From assembly GCA_963817855.1 (NCBI GenBank), contig CAWFQA010000003.1, positions 124,001 through 188,000 of the forward strand: a stretch of 64,000 bases of DNA. Direction: 5' to 3'. A program made the translations under genes and the position numbers. The DNA comes from JAKAAZ01 sp963817855 (lineage in GTDB: Bacteria > Acidobacteriota > Terriglobia > Terriglobales > Acidobacteriaceae). The notes below the pieces were generated by a model. That model was not told the origin of the DNA, did no database searches, and saw only the letters and a list, made by a program, of their open reading frames with translations. Of this stretch, positions 56,051 to 64,000 are shown one piece after another. Each line of letters begins with the position of its first letter. The first letter of the stretch is position 1.

Positions 56051-57037
56051 ATGAAGCTCACCCCCGGCAAATTGGCCGGCATGAAAGCCCTCTCGAATGA
56101 ACGCGGCGTCATTGCCGCCGCCGCGATGGATCAACGCGGTTCTCTGCAAAAGTCTCTGGCCAAGGAAAAAGGCTCTTCCGTCGATGCCCATGCGCTCACG
56201 GAATTCAAGACATTGGTGACGGAAGTTCTTACTAAACACGCCTCCGCGATTCTGCTCGATCCGGAATACGGATTACCCGCCGCCCAGCACCGCAACGGCA
56301 AGGGCCTGCTGCTGGCCTATGAGAAGACTGGCTACGACGCCGCCACTCCGGGCCGTCTGCCCGACCTGCTCGATCACTGGTCGGTGCGCAGAATTCACCA
56401 CGAAGGGGCGAACGCAGTGAAGCTGCTGCTCTACTACACTCCGTTTGAAAAGAAGGAAATCAACGACGTCAAATATGCCTTCATCGAACGCGTCGGCGAC
56501 GAGTGCCGAGCCCAAGACATTGCCTTCTTTTTGGAGATTGTCGGCTACGATGCTGCAGGCGGCGACGAGAAGTCTGTGGCCTACGCCAAAAAGAAGCCGG
56601 AAATTGTGACCCGCGCCACCGCGGACTTCAGCGACGACAAATTCGGCGTCGACGTCCTCAAGATGGAAGTTCCCATCCAGATGGAGTTCGTCTCCGGCAC
56701 CAAAGCCTTTAAAGGCACGGCTGCCTACTCCAAAGAGGAAGCACTGCAGCTGTTCCGGACGGCGGCGGAAGCTTCCACCAAGCCCTTCATTTATCTTTCC
56801 GCCGGCGTCTCCAATCCGGTCTTCATTGAGACTCTGGAGCTGGCGGGCGAATCGGGCGCCAAATTCAACGGCGTCCTCTGCGGCCGCGCCACCTGGAAGG
56901 ACGGTATCGCCATCTATGCCAAGCAAGGCGCCAAAGCTTTTGAAAATTGGCTGAAGGATGAAGGCGTCCGCAACATTGAGAACGTCAACACCGCGCTCAA
57001 AGCCGCCACCCCCTGGCATGAGCGCTTCGGCATGTAA
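56051..57037 (+). CDS. Tagatose-1,6-bisphosphate aldolase-type class I aldolase
   Basis: 328 residues. LacD-family class I aldolase, cleaving tagatose or fructose 1,6-bisphosphate via a Schiff base. The active lysine K204 lies in DVLKMEVPIQMEF; a second Lys is in NAVKLLLYYTPFEKKE. Other marks: MDQRGSLQKSL near the N-terminus, DPEYGLPAA, and IYLSAGVSNPVFIETLELAG with GVLCGRATWKDGI at the phosphate site. AAGGAG lies before the ATG. It is monocistronic and ended by a strong terminator. Whether its main role is tagatose or glycolytic breakdown cannot be told. Confidence 0.9.
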   Translation: MKLTPGKLAGMKALSNERGVIAAAAMDQRGSLQKSLAKEKGSSVDAHALTEFKTLVTEVLTKHASAILLDPEYGLPAAQHRNGKGLLLAYEKTGYDAATPGRLPDLLDHWSVRRIHHEGANAVKLLLYYTPFEKKEINDVKYAFIERVGDECRAQDIAFFLEIVGYDAAGGDEKSVAYAKKKPEIVTRATADFSDDKFGVDVLKMEVPIQMEFVSGTKAFKGTAAYSKEEALQLFRTAAEASTKPFIYLSAGVSNPVFIETLELAGESGAKFNGVLCGRATWKDGIAIYAKQGAKAFENWLKDEGVRNIENVNTALKAATPWHERFGM

Positions 57038-57065
57038 TTTCGCACCATCGCCTGAAAGGCAGTAT

Positions 57066-57105
57066 CAGCAGGACCGCACGTCATGTGCGGTCCTGCTGCT
57101 TTTTT
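57066..57105 (+). terminator. Strong intrinsic terminator after the aldolase gene
   Basis: 14-pair perfect stem CAGCAGGACCGCAC / GTGCGGTCCTGCTG with a GTCAT loop, then CTTTTTT. It closes the aldolase gene before hrcA. Confidence 0.95.
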
Positions 57106-57178
57106 GGCAGCGTTGAAATGGTTCGCACAAAAATGAGTTCACGAGGCACAACCCGCAGCACCCCGCGCAAATCTCGGC

Positions 57179-57207
57179 TTGACTTCACGGCGGCTTGTTC
57201 CTACAGT
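57179..57207 (+). promoter_or_regulatory. Sigma-70 promoter of hrcA
   Basis: -35 TTGACT (57179-57184), 17-base spacer, -10 TACAGT (57202-57207). The expected start near 57214 coincides with the first ATG of hrcA, suggesting a leaderless message. No CIRCE repeat (GCACTC/GAGTGC) is seen here. Confidence 0.6.
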
Positions 57208-57213
57208 CCCAGT

Positions 57214-58344
57214 ATGGAAGTGAACCGTTTTGGCAACGACGGGACAGGCAGTCATTCCGCCGGCGACGCAATCGGCGCACCCATGGGACCACGCAAAGAC
57301 CTGGTCCTGACCGCCATTGTCGAAACCTACATTGCCACCGGAGATCCGGTTGCGTCGCAGGCCATCGCGCGCCAGCAGAATCGCGAAGGCATGAGCGCGG
57401 CTACCGTCCGCAATGTGATGGCGGATCTCTCTGAGGCCGGCTACCTGGAACAGCCCCACACCTCCGCCGGAAGAGTTCCGACCGCGCAGGCCTTTCGTTA
57501 TTACGTAGAGCAGTTGCTGCGCCGCAAGTCCTCCCCGCGCCACGCGCTGCCGCAGCCCACGCAGGAACAAATTGAAGAGAGCTTCAGCGGCGTCGCCAGC
57601 GCCACTGATTTCTTCGCCCGCACCTCTCACATTCTGGCGCTGCTGTCCGGCGGCGTGGGCGTGGGCCTGGGCGTACCCATCGCCTCTGCAGACTGGGAAC
57701 TGCTGGAACACGTACACTTTGCGCGGCTGGGAAATTCTCGCGTGCTCACCGTGCTGGTCACGACGGCCGGCGTGGTGCGCGACCGCCTCCTCACCCTCGA
57801 ACACGATCTGTCGCCATCCGAGCTTGAAACCGCCGCCAATTATCTAAATCAGAATTTTCATGGCTGGGGACTGGAGAGCATTCGCAAAGAACTAACCCGC
57901 CGCATGGAACACGAACGCCGTGAGTACGACCAGGTCCTCTGCTCGCTGGAACTGTGGGCGAAGGGCGCGATGAACCCGAGTGTGGACCGCAATGCCCACG
58001 AAAAATCCATCTTTGTCGACGGCGTCGCCAACCTGATGGCCACCGAAGCCGACCAGAGACACCTGCGGGAGATATTCCTCGCCCTCGAAGAGAAACAGCG
58101 CATCATCGATCTGCTGAACGCCTACGTCGACAGCAAGCAGCCTTCCGTGCGCGTGGTCGTTGGCCTGGAGGAAAGCATCCCGGAAATGCGCGACCTGGTG
58201 TTGATCGCCGCCCCCGCCCGCCGCGGTGCGGAACATCTGGGAACGGTCGCCGTGATCGGCCCCACGCGCATGCAATATGCCAGCGCCATCGGCACCGTCA
58301 CCTATATTGCCGATCTTTTTGCACGCTGGGCTGCGCAGCCGTAA
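57214..58344 (+). CDS. hrcA: Heat-shock transcription repressor HrcA
   Basis: 376 residues from ATG 57214. Represses chaperone genes. N-terminal winged helix (about 24-95): LVLTAIVETYIATGDPVASQ, MSAATVRNVMADLSEAGYLE, PHTSAGRVPTAQAFRYYVEQ. The effector domain follows with DRNAHEKSIFVDGVANLMAT, VVGLEESIPEMRDLVLIAAP and IGPTRMQYASAIGTVTYIAD at the C-terminus. It opens the group hrcA-grpE-dnaJ. The ATG lies at the predicted transcription start; ATG 57283 is an alternative start. No ribosome site is visible at either. Confidence 0.95.
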   Translation: MEVNRFGNDGTGSHSAGDAIGAPMGPRKDLVLTAIVETYIATGDPVASQAIARQQNREGMSAATVRNVMADLSEAGYLEQPHTSAGRVPTAQAFRYYVEQLLRRKSSPRHALPQPTQEQIEESFSGVASATDFFARTSHILALLSGGVGVGLGVPIASADWELLEHVHFARLGNSRVLTVLVTTAGVVRDRLLTLEHDLSPSELETAANYLNQNFHGWGLESIRKELTRRMEHERREYDQVLCSLELWAKGAMNPSVDRNAHEKSIFVDGVANLMATEADQRHLREIFLALEEKQRIIDLLNAYVDSKQPSVRVVVGLEESIPEMRDLVLIAAPARRGAEHLGTVAVIGPTRMQYASAIGTVTYIADLFARWAAQP

Positions 58345-58586
58345 GCGATTGCAGGACAAGCCTTCCGCCGCCGGCGAACTGCACCTGTCGCGGCGCGGCA
58401 ACCGTATCCGATCCTCGCTCTTCCTCGACTGGTTACAATAGAGGGTAGGAGGAGGGCAATCGGCATCCGCAACGAGGATGCGTTTGGCGCATCTGTTACT
58501 ACTGAGCCAATCGCAAAGAGTGAAGAGCCGGGAGTTTACCCAACGATTCACCCCACACTGCATTCCAGCAACTGACACGAAAAATT

Positions 58587-59189
58587 ATGCGACACGACGA
58601 AACTTTAAAATCGGCCAAAACGGCCAATCATATGAAGAACGACAAAGATCAGCCCGCGCAGACTCCAGCGGTGGAGACCGCGGAACCCGAAACTGCGCCC
58701 GTGACCGCAATCAATGCGTCGGCGGCCCCGGCCGAAATCGAGCGGCTGCAAACAGAACGCGACCAGCTCTTCGATCGCCTGGCGCGCTTGCAGGCGGAGT
58801 TCGACAATTACCGCAAGCGCGAAACTCGGGAGCGCGCCGAGTATCGCGATTATGCCCTGATTAACACCGTGGAACAATTTCTTCCGGTGCTCGACAATTT
58901 TCAGCTGGCGCTCAATACTCAGAGCACTGCCGAGCAACTTCGCTCCGGTGTCGAATTGATTGTCCGCCAGATGGGGGAAGTGCTGCGCTCTCTCGGTGTG
59001 CAGCCGATTCCCACCGTCGAAACGCAATTCGATCCCCGCGTCCATGAAGCCATCGAGATGGTCGAACGCGAGGACCTGCCGGACCACCAGGTGATGGAAG
59101 AAGTCCGCCGCGGCTACACCTTGCGCGATCGCCTGCTGCGTCCCGCTTTAGTACGGGTCGCCACCAATCCAAAACAGAAAACAGCATGA
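58587..59189 (+). CDS. grpE: Nucleotide exchange factor GrpE
   Basis: 200 residues from ATG 58587 or 185 from ATG 58632. Co-chaperone of DnaK. The N-terminal 55 residues are Ala/Thr/Glu-rich and disordered. A long coiled coil (about 55-100, EIERLQTERDQLFDRLARLQ, AEFDNYRKRETRERAEYRDY) leads into the beta domain (VLRSLGVQPIPTVETQFDPR, EAIEMVEREDLPDHQVMEEV). It overlaps dnaJ by four bases (59186-59189). The gap to hrcA is about 240 bases. Confidence 0.95.
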   Translation: MRHDETLKSAKTANHMKNDKDQPAQTPAVETAEPETAPVTAINASAAPAEIERLQTERDQLFDRLARLQAEFDNYRKRETRERAEYRDYALINTVEQFLPVLDNFQLALNTQSTAEQLRSGVELIVRQMGEVLRSLGVQPIPTVETQFDPRVHEAIEMVEREDLPDHQVMEEVRRGYTLRDRLLRPALVRVATNPKQKTA

Positions 59190-60316
59190 GTCCAACTGCC
59201 CGCGTGATTAAAGCCGATTATTACGAAGTTCTGAATGTAGAGCGCACTGCCTCCGATCAGGAGCTGAAAAGCGCCTACCGCAAACTCGCCATGCAACATC
59301 ATCCGGATCGCAATCCGGACGATCCTGCTGCGGAAGAAAAGTTTAAGCAGGCAAGCGAGGCCTACCAAATCCTGTCCGATCCGGATAAGCGCGCCGCCTA
59401 CGATCGCTTCGGTCACGCCGGAGTCAGCAATGGCGCTGGCGATGCCAGCGGTTTCGCCGGCATGCCCGATCTTGGCGACATCTTCGGCGACTTGTTCGGA
59501 GAGATGTTCAACATGGGTGGCGGTCGCCGCTCCTCGCGTGCCCAGCGCGGGCGCGATCTGCAGTATGAGCTAACCCTCACGTTTGAAGAAGCCGTGTTTG
59601 GCAAGCAAAGCGAAATTGAGATTCGCCGCATGGAAAACTGCGCCATCTGCCAGGGCACGGGTGCCGAGCCGGGACACGGTCCTACCGTTTGCCAGCAATG
59701 CGCCGGTCGCGGCCAGGTTCGTTTTCAGCAGGGATTTTTCTCTGTCGCCCGCACCTGTCCGGTCTGCGGCGGCACCGGCAGCCTGGTGACGCATCCGTGT
59801 CAGAAGTGCAAGGGCGAAGGCCGTCAGGCAGCCAACCACACCATCAACGTCACCGTTCCCGCCGGGATTGAAGATCGCATGCGCATCCGCTACCAGGGTG
59901 AGGGCGATGCCGGTCGCTACGGCGGCCCCTCGGGAGATTTGTATGTGGTGGTTTCGGTCGAGCCGCATCCTTTCTTCGAGCGCGAAGGCAACGACCTGCA
60001 TTACGCGCTGCCCATTTCTTTTCCGCAGGCGACGCTGGGCACGGAAATTATGATCCCCACGCTGGAAGGCGAGACCAAGCTGAAGGTTCCCGAAGGAACC
60101 CAGAGCGGCACAGAGTTCCGCCTGCGAAGCAAGGGCGTTCCCTACCTGAACGACCACGGCCGCGGTGATTTAATTGTTCAGGTGGTGGCGCAGGTGCCGC
60201 GCAAGCTGACCAAACCGCAAAAGGAATTGATGCGCCAGCTTTCCGAAACCCTCACCGTAGAGAACATACCGTCATCGCGCAGCTTCCTCGGTAAGATGAA
60301 AGATATTTTCAGCTAG
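59186..60316 (+). CDS. dnaJ: Chaperone protein DnaJ
   Basis: 376 residues, full-length type I. J-domain with HPD (H39-P40-D41) in MQHHPDRNPDDPAAEEKF, Gly/Phe/Met-rich linker (GFAGMPDLGDIFGDLFGEMF), four zinc CxxCxGxG motifs (CAICQGTG, CQQCAGRG, CPVCGGTG, CQKCKGEG) and the C-terminal substrate-binding domains (SGDLYVVVSVEPHPFFEREG). Start overlaps grpE by four bases. No dnaK is in the window, so DnaK must be encoded elsewhere. Confidence 0.96.
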   Translation: MSPTARVIKADYYEVLNVERTASDQELKSAYRKLAMQHHPDRNPDDPAAEEKFKQASEAYQILSDPDKRAAYDRFGHAGVSNGAGDASGFAGMPDLGDIFGDLFGEMFNMGGGRRSSRAQRGRDLQYELTLTFEEAVFGKQSEIEIRRMENCAICQGTGAEPGHGPTVCQQCAGRGQVRFQQGFFSVARTCPVCGGTGSLVTHPCQKCKGEGRQAANHTINVTVPAGIEDRMRIRYQGEGDAGRYGGPSGDLYVVVSVEPHPFFEREGNDLHYALPISFPQATLGTEIMIPTLEGETKLKVPEGTQSGTEFRLRSKGVPYLNDHGRGDLIVQVVAQVPRKLTKPQKELMRQLSETLTVENIPSSRSFLGKMKDIFS

Positions 60317-60347
60317 CCAGTGCTCCATCCGCTAAAGAGGGAAATTC

Positions 60348-60426
60348 GTCATTCTGAGCGCAGCGAAGAATCTGTGCATTGGACTTCCTCGGTGATAGAG
60401 GGATCCTTCGCTTCGCTCAGGATGAC
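60348..60426. repeat. REP/MITE-like imperfect inverted repeat
   Basis: Left arm GTCATTCTGAGCGCAGCGAA and right arm ending TTCGCTTCGCTCAGGATGAC are imperfect inverted copies (about 26 bases each) around a 27-base centre. The arm sequence is of a type widespread as dispersed repeats in bacterial genomes. It lies between convergent dnaJ and rsmE. Confidence 0.7.
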
Positions 60427-60485
60427 GGTCGTCTTTCCCATCTCTCCATTCCACCAGAAACTTTCCATAGTCTGCGGCAGTGCCG

Positions 60486-61217
60486 CTATCCGTTCCACCA
60501 TGCACCGACTAAACTCGCCATCGCGATCGCTGCCGTTTCGGTTCGCAAAATGTTTTTTCCCAGAGTCACCGATTGCCAGCCGTTCTCCGCAAAGCTCACA
60601 ATTTCCGGCGAAGTCCATCCACCTTCCGGTCCGATCGCGGTATAAATTTCCGTTGACGCGGTCGCATTTCGATCTGTTGTCATCAAAGATTCCCACAGCG
60701 AGCGAGACCGCTCCTGCTCCGAAAAAAGATAGCGTAGCGCATTGCCGCTTTCCGCAATGCAGTCCTTCACCGGCATTGGATTGGAAATTTCGGGCACCTG
60801 GCTGCGCCGAGATTGCTGCGCCGACTCACGCGATATTTTTCTCCACCGCTCGCACCGTTTGGTCGCTGCCTGCACTAAATGTTTTTCACTGCGCTGCGCT
60901 GTCAATGGAATGATTCGCGCCACACCCAACTCCGTCAGCTTCTCTATCGCCCATTCCATCCGCTCAAAACGAACGACGCTCAATCCGACGATTAGCGGAA
61001 GAGATTCTCCTGTCTCCACTTCTTCGTGCAGCGAAAACTCGACGGCTTCGGAAGACACGTTTTCGACGACCCCGCGCCGAACCGCATGTCCAGCGACGAT
61101 ATCGAATTCCTGTCCAACCTGGGCGCGCAGCACACGGGCCAGATGTGCTGCCTGTTCTTCCAGCAGCGTGGCGGAATTCTCAGTCCATCGATCTGCAATC
61201 CAGCGTCGGCGAGTCAT
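60486..61217 (-). CDS. rsmE: 16S rRNA m3U1498 methyltransferase RsmE
   Basis: 243 residues from ATG 61217 (GGAGAAG six bases before). SPOUT-class methyltransferase that methylates U1498 of 16S rRNA. PUA-like N-terminus (EEQAAHLARVLRAQVGQEFD), then VRFERMEWAIEKLTELGVAR, and the knotted SAM site AIGPEGGWTSPEIVSFAENG with LGKNILRTETAAIAMASLVG. Monocistronic on the minus strand. Confidence 0.95.
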   Translation of the reverse strand: MTRRRWIADRWTENSATLLEEQAAHLARVLRAQVGQEFDIVAGHAVRRGVVENVSSEAVEFSLHEEVETGESLPLIVGLSVVRFERMEWAIEKLTELGVARIIPLTAQRSEKHLVQAATKRCERWRKISRESAQQSRRSQVPEISNPMPVKDCIAESGNALRYLFSEQERSRSLWESLMTTDRNATASTEIYTAIGPEGGWTSPEIVSFAENGWQSVTLGKNILRTETAAIAMASLVGAWWNG

Positions 61218-61288
61218 ATCTTCTCCGCTGAGCCTATCGGACGGGAGCAAAAAACAACAGCCTGTCCCACACCAGTTCAGCGCTCTCG

Positions 61289-61331
61289 CAAAACAGAAGA
61301 GGGAGCGCTTAGCGCCCCCTCTTCTGTTTTG
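61289..61331. terminator. Long bidirectional terminator hairpin
   Basis: 20-base arms CAAAACAGAAGAGGGAGCGC and GCGCCCCCTCTTCTGTTTTG with one A/C mismatch and a TTA loop. Both outer ends are T-rich or A-rich, so it can end transcripts from either side: here the 22-residue peptide gene on the minus strand. Confidence 0.85.
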
Positions 61332-61352
61332 CCTTTTGAGTGATTCGGTTAT

Positions 61353-61421
61353 TTACTTCTTTTTGGTGGTCTTCTTGGCTGCCTTTTTCGTTGCTTTCTT
61401 TGCTGCTTTCTTGGTTGCCAT
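61353..61421 (-). CDS. 22-residue Lys/Ala/Thr-rich peptide
   Basis: MATKKAAKKATKKAAKKTTK followed by KK and a stop. Composition matches histone-H1-like and HU C-terminal tails that bind DNA or RNA. A GGGAG site about 12 bases before the ATG, a consensus promoter (61485-61513) and a strong terminator (61289-61331) enclose it, making a complete transcription unit. No larger frame contains it. It may be a free basic peptide or a remnant of an H1-like protein. Confidence 0.6.
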   Translation of the reverse strand: MATKKAAKKATKKAAKKTTKKK

Positions 61422-61922
61422 ATGAACTATTCTCCCTTTCGATGTGACATCGAGAACTGCAGTCTCGTACCGCAGTTACACGAAGGTATAGTTTTGCGCA
61501 AAATTAATGTCAAGAAAAAAATTGCATTCATGTCGCTTTTTTTATGTCTATCGATTTACCGTTTTTTCTAAAGAGGAATTCTTTCCTGTGATGCAGCGCA
61601 CGCGCAGTCGAAAAATCACGCGACTCGCGACTCGAAGTGTCGACTCGTGTCACCGCAAAACCAGAAAAATTCATCCCGCTGCAATCATCGAATTCGATCC
61701 ACGATTATGCTCGATCGAATGCAGCGCGCGTTGAGGCGCACATCGTCGCAGCTTCGCGATCCATGCTCCCCACTGCCCATGTCGCGCATTCACATTTTGC
61801 AGCCAACACCTTGCGATCTCATCCAATGGACTGCAGACTACGCGGCCGGCCAGACGCCACCGCTGCGCCGTATACTTTTTTGTTTGCATCGGATCGCATC
61901 TATCAATGTTGAAGGGGATGGT
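61422..61922. other. Intergenic region with promoter of the 22-residue gene
   Basis: About 500 bases between divergent genes. It holds the minus-strand promoter at 61485-61513. Two small inverted repeats in the peptide gene leader are visible: TCGATG-TGA-CATCGA (61439-61453) and AACTGC...GCAGTT (61455-61477). A clear promoter for the thiolase gene was not found. Confidence 0.5.
61485..61513 (-). promoter_or_regulatory. Sigma-70 promoter of the 22-residue peptide gene
   Basis: On the minus strand, perfect -35 TTGACA (61513-61508), 17 bases, -10 TATACC (61490-61485), with an A/T-rich tract upstream. The start would fall near 61478, giving a roughly 55-base leader with two hairpins. Confidence 0.7.
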
Positions 61923-63107
61923 ATGGAAGACATTGTCATCGTTGCCGGAGTCCGCACACCTGTCGGAAAATTCCTCGGCTCGCTCGCCGATTTTTCGGCG
62001 ACGCAACTGGGAGCCATTGTGGTTCGCGAGGCTGTGAAGCGCGCCGGCATCGATCCCGCCTCGGTCGATGAGTGCATCATGGGCAACGTGGTCTCGGCGG
62101 GGCTCGGCCAGAACCCCGCGCGTCAGGCAGCTATCTTTGGAGGACTCCCGCCGGAAGTCAGCGCCTTCACCGTCAACAAGGTTTGCGGATCGGGACTGAA
62201 AGCCGTTTCGCTCGCGGCCCAGGCCATCCAGACCGGCAATGCCGAGATCGTCGTTGCCGGCGGCATGGAGTCAATGAGCAACGCCCCGTATCTGCTGACC
62301 GACGCGCGCAAGGGCTTTCGCTTGGGCGACAACAAGGTGGTCGACAGCATGGTGCGGGACGGCCTGTGGGACATCTACAACGACTACCACATGGGCATGA
62401 CCGGCGAGAATGTCGCCGAGAAGTATTCCATCACGCGCGAAGAGCAGGATGCCTATGCGCTGGAATCGCATCGCAAGAGCGCCGCCGCGTGGAAGGATGG
62501 CCGCTTCGCCTCGCAGATTGTCCCCGTTGAGATTCCCGCGAAGAAAAAAGACGGCCAACCAACAATCTTCACTCATGACGAATCTGTCCGTGAAGATACC
62601 ACATTGGAAGCCCTGCGAAAGTTGAAGCCTGCCTTCAAAAAGGATGGAACCGTCACTGCCGGTAACGCACCTGGGGTGAACGATGGCGCTGGCGCCATGC
62701 TGGTTATGTCCGCGAAAAAAGCCGCGTCTCTTGGATTGAAACCCATGGTGCACATTCGCGCTCAGGCCAGCAGCGGTATCGAGCCCAAATGGGTCATGAT
62801 GGCTCCCGTTACCGGCATCCGTAAGGTATTGCAGAAGGCCGGCTGGCAGCGGGATGAAGTTGACCTGTTCGAATTGAACGAGGCCTTCGCAGTGCAGGCA
62901 CTCGGAGTCTCGCGCGAACTTGGCCTCAATCCGGCCAAAGTCAATGTGAACGGCGGAGCTGTCGCCATCGGCCATCCCATCGGTGCCAGCGGCGCGCGCG
63001 TTTTGATCACGTTGATCTATGAAATGATGCGTCAGGATGCGAAGAAGGGCGTCGCCGCGCTTTGTCTCGGCGGCGGCAACTCCGTCGCCATGGCAATCGA
63101 GCGGTAG
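61923..63107 (+). CDS. Acetyl-CoA acetyltransferase (thiolase)
   Basis: 394 residues from ATG 61923 (GAAGGGG just before). Joins or splits acetyl-CoA units (acetoacetyl-CoA). The nucleophile C88 is in NKVCGSGLKAVSLAAQAI; the second motif NVNGGAVAIGHPIGASGARV holds the catalytic His; the final Cys lies in ALCLGGGNSVAMAIER. GGMESMSNAPYLL and GENVAEKYSITREEQDAYAL are typical. The frame is open upstream but the leader is not credible. Likely used in short-chain fatty acid or butanoate metabolism. Confidence 0.95.
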   Translation: MEDIVIVAGVRTPVGKFLGSLADFSATQLGAIVVREAVKRAGIDPASVDECIMGNVVSAGLGQNPARQAAIFGGLPPEVSAFTVNKVCGSGLKAVSLAAQAIQTGNAEIVVAGGMESMSNAPYLLTDARKGFRLGDNKVVDSMVRDGLWDIYNDYHMGMTGENVAEKYSITREEQDAYALESHRKSAAAWKDGRFASQIVPVEIPAKKKDGQPTIFTHDESVREDTTLEALRKLKPAFKKDGTVTAGNAPGVNDGAGAMLVMSAKKAASLGLKPMVHIRAQASSGIEPKWVMMAPVTGIRKVLQKAGWQRDEVDLFELNEAFAVQALGVSRELGLNPAKVNVNGGAVAIGHPIGASGARVLITLIYEMMRQDAKKGVAALCLGGGNSVAMAIER

Positions 63108-63204
63108 CGCCAACATGAATCCTGTGGCGGCATTTCAAATTGACGGATGTCTTCCACTGGAAAGCCGCGATACCTGAACATGGGAATCAGCCGTCTTTTT
63201 TTGA

Positions 63205-64000
63205 ATGAGAAAAATCCTCCTCCTCGCGTTTCTTTCATTGCTTGCCCCGCGGCTTAGCCTCGCGCAACATTCAAGTACGTCGTCGCCGCCGCCTTCACAA
63301 CAATCGGTTCCGCCAATAAGTTCCACCGCAATGATGTCTATGCGCTCCATGGAGTCGCGTACCTTCATTCAGGAAATCCTGCGCCACGCCACATCAGGAA
63401 CCAGCGCCGAGCCAAATTCCACGCCCATGCTGATGATGATGACCAGGCGTGGACGGTGGATGCTCATGTTTCACGCCAACGTCTTTATCACCGACGAGCA
63501 GCAGTCCAGCCCGCGCGGCGGCGACAAATTCTTCTCGACCAACTGGTTCATGCCGATGGCCAAACGGAGCCTTGGTCCCGGTCAACTCACGCTTCGCGCC
63601 ATGTTCAGCCTGGAACCGGCTACCGTTACGCAGCGGCGTTATCCGCTGTTGTTTCAGCAAGGGGAAACTGCGTTCGGCGTCCCCATTGCAGACGGCCAGC
63701 ATCCCCACGATTTCTTCATGGAGATGGCGGCTCTCTACGATTGGCAACCGAGCGAGCAGGCTCTGCTCTCGTTTTACTTTGCGCCGGTCGGTGATCCAGC
63801 GTTAGGCCCCACAGCCTATCCGCATCGCGCGTCGGCCTCGGAAAATCCCGTCGGCGCCCTGGGCCATCATCAGGAAGACTCGACCCACATTGCCGACGAT
63901 GTTGCGACCGTGGGCGCCACCTATAAAATTGCGCGCGTTGAGGCCAGCGGCTTTCATGGTCGTGAACCGGATGAATTTCGCTGGAATATTGACCAGGGCG
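63205..64000 (+). CDS. Exported protein, C-terminus off right edge
   Basis: 265 codons seen, no stop in the window. Signal peptide MRKILLLAFLSLLAPRLSLA (cut near AQHSST). The mature start is rich in Met (SSTAMMSMRSMESRTF, TPMLMMMTRRGRWMLM) and there are several His (DGQHPHDFFMEMAALYDW). The block PMAKRSLGPGQLTLRAMFSL with EPATVTQRRYPLLFQQGETA is distinctive; I have seen similar blocks in exported proteins near copper-resistance genes, but this link is from memory and not checked. Probably beta-rich, outer-membrane or periplasmic. Confidence 0.7.
   Translation, partial: MRKILLLAFLSLLAPRLSLAQHSSTSSPPPSQQSVPPISSTAMMSMRSMESRTFIQEILRHATSGTSAEPNSTPMLMMMTRRGRWMLMFHANVFITDEQQSSPRGGDKFFSTNWFMPMAKRSLGPGQLTLRAMFSLEPATVTQRRYPLLFQQGETAFGVPIADGQHPHDFFMEMAALYDWQPSEQALLSFYFAPVGDPALGPTAYPHRASASENPVGALGHHQEDSTHIADDVATVGATYKIARVEASGFHGREPDEFRWNIDQG

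Noticed and set aside
57038..58586. CIRCE element for HrcA
   Set aside because: No GCACTC...GAGTGC pair was found before hrcA or grpE.

Overview
The window looks like chromosomal DNA from an acidobacterium, most likely class Terriglobia. This is inferred from family content, with no search run: a large secreted protein with chitobiase-type and tandem Ig-like repeats whose last repeat carries a membrane/GCGG insert, a lipoprotein beta-propeller, a PknB-type kinase, a fluoride locus built from crcB plus DUF190 proteins, and moderately high GC. Nearly all of it is housekeeping or envelope genes. I found no prophage, transposase, CRISPR array, rRNA or tRNA.

Layout. 1-8.2 kb: a Ser/Thr kinase cut by the left edge, two secreted proteins and a 1263-residue extracellular repeat protein. 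8.3-10.4 kb: a fluoride-resistance unit on the minus strand, with a promoter, a fluoride riboswitch, crcB and three DUF190 domains in two genes. 10.6-14.5 kb: an outer-membrane barrel protein, an ECF sigma/anti-sigma pair with a matching promoter, and a beta-propeller lipoprotein. 14.6-19.4 kb: rpoD, miaA, a TonB-like protein with a coupled 46-residue membrane peptide, and moaB/mogA. 19.5-30.2 kb: a DedA protein, the unit rnc-lepB-lepB-asmA, a TPR protein, dnaG and a GNAT enzyme. 30.3-37.6 kb: an orphan oligopeptide ABC ATPase, an isoprenoid-synthase-like protein, a DUF2236 protein, panB-panC, an alkyl-adenine DNA glycosylase, bcp and galU. 37.8-46 kb: a DUF885 peptidase, a DUF2911 protein, two tiny hydrophobic paralogues, mfd, mrp and a thioesterase. 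46.3-51.6 kb: a TPR protein, a Lon-N protein, an AAA/VWA pair, an isochorismatase-fold protein and a TMEM175 channel. 51.7-54.7 kb: a two-component cluster with a soluble kinase, an NtrC-type regulator and a receiver-like protein with a His-less DHp-like tail. 55-64 kb: rph, lacD-type aldolase, hrcA-grpE-dnaJ, rsmE, a 22-residue Lys/Ala peptide gene, a thiolase and a partial secreted protein.

How genes work together. Clear functional groups are fluoride sensing and export, ECF envelope signalling, RNA processing with protein secretion, pantothenate synthesis, heat-shock control with chaperones, and sigma-54 two-component signalling.

Sequence quality. Four genes (rpoD twice, mfd, DUF2911, TMEM175) each need a one-base correction to restore a full-length conserved protein. 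Two of them are normally essential or highly conserved, so read or assembly indels are more likely than true pseudogenes.
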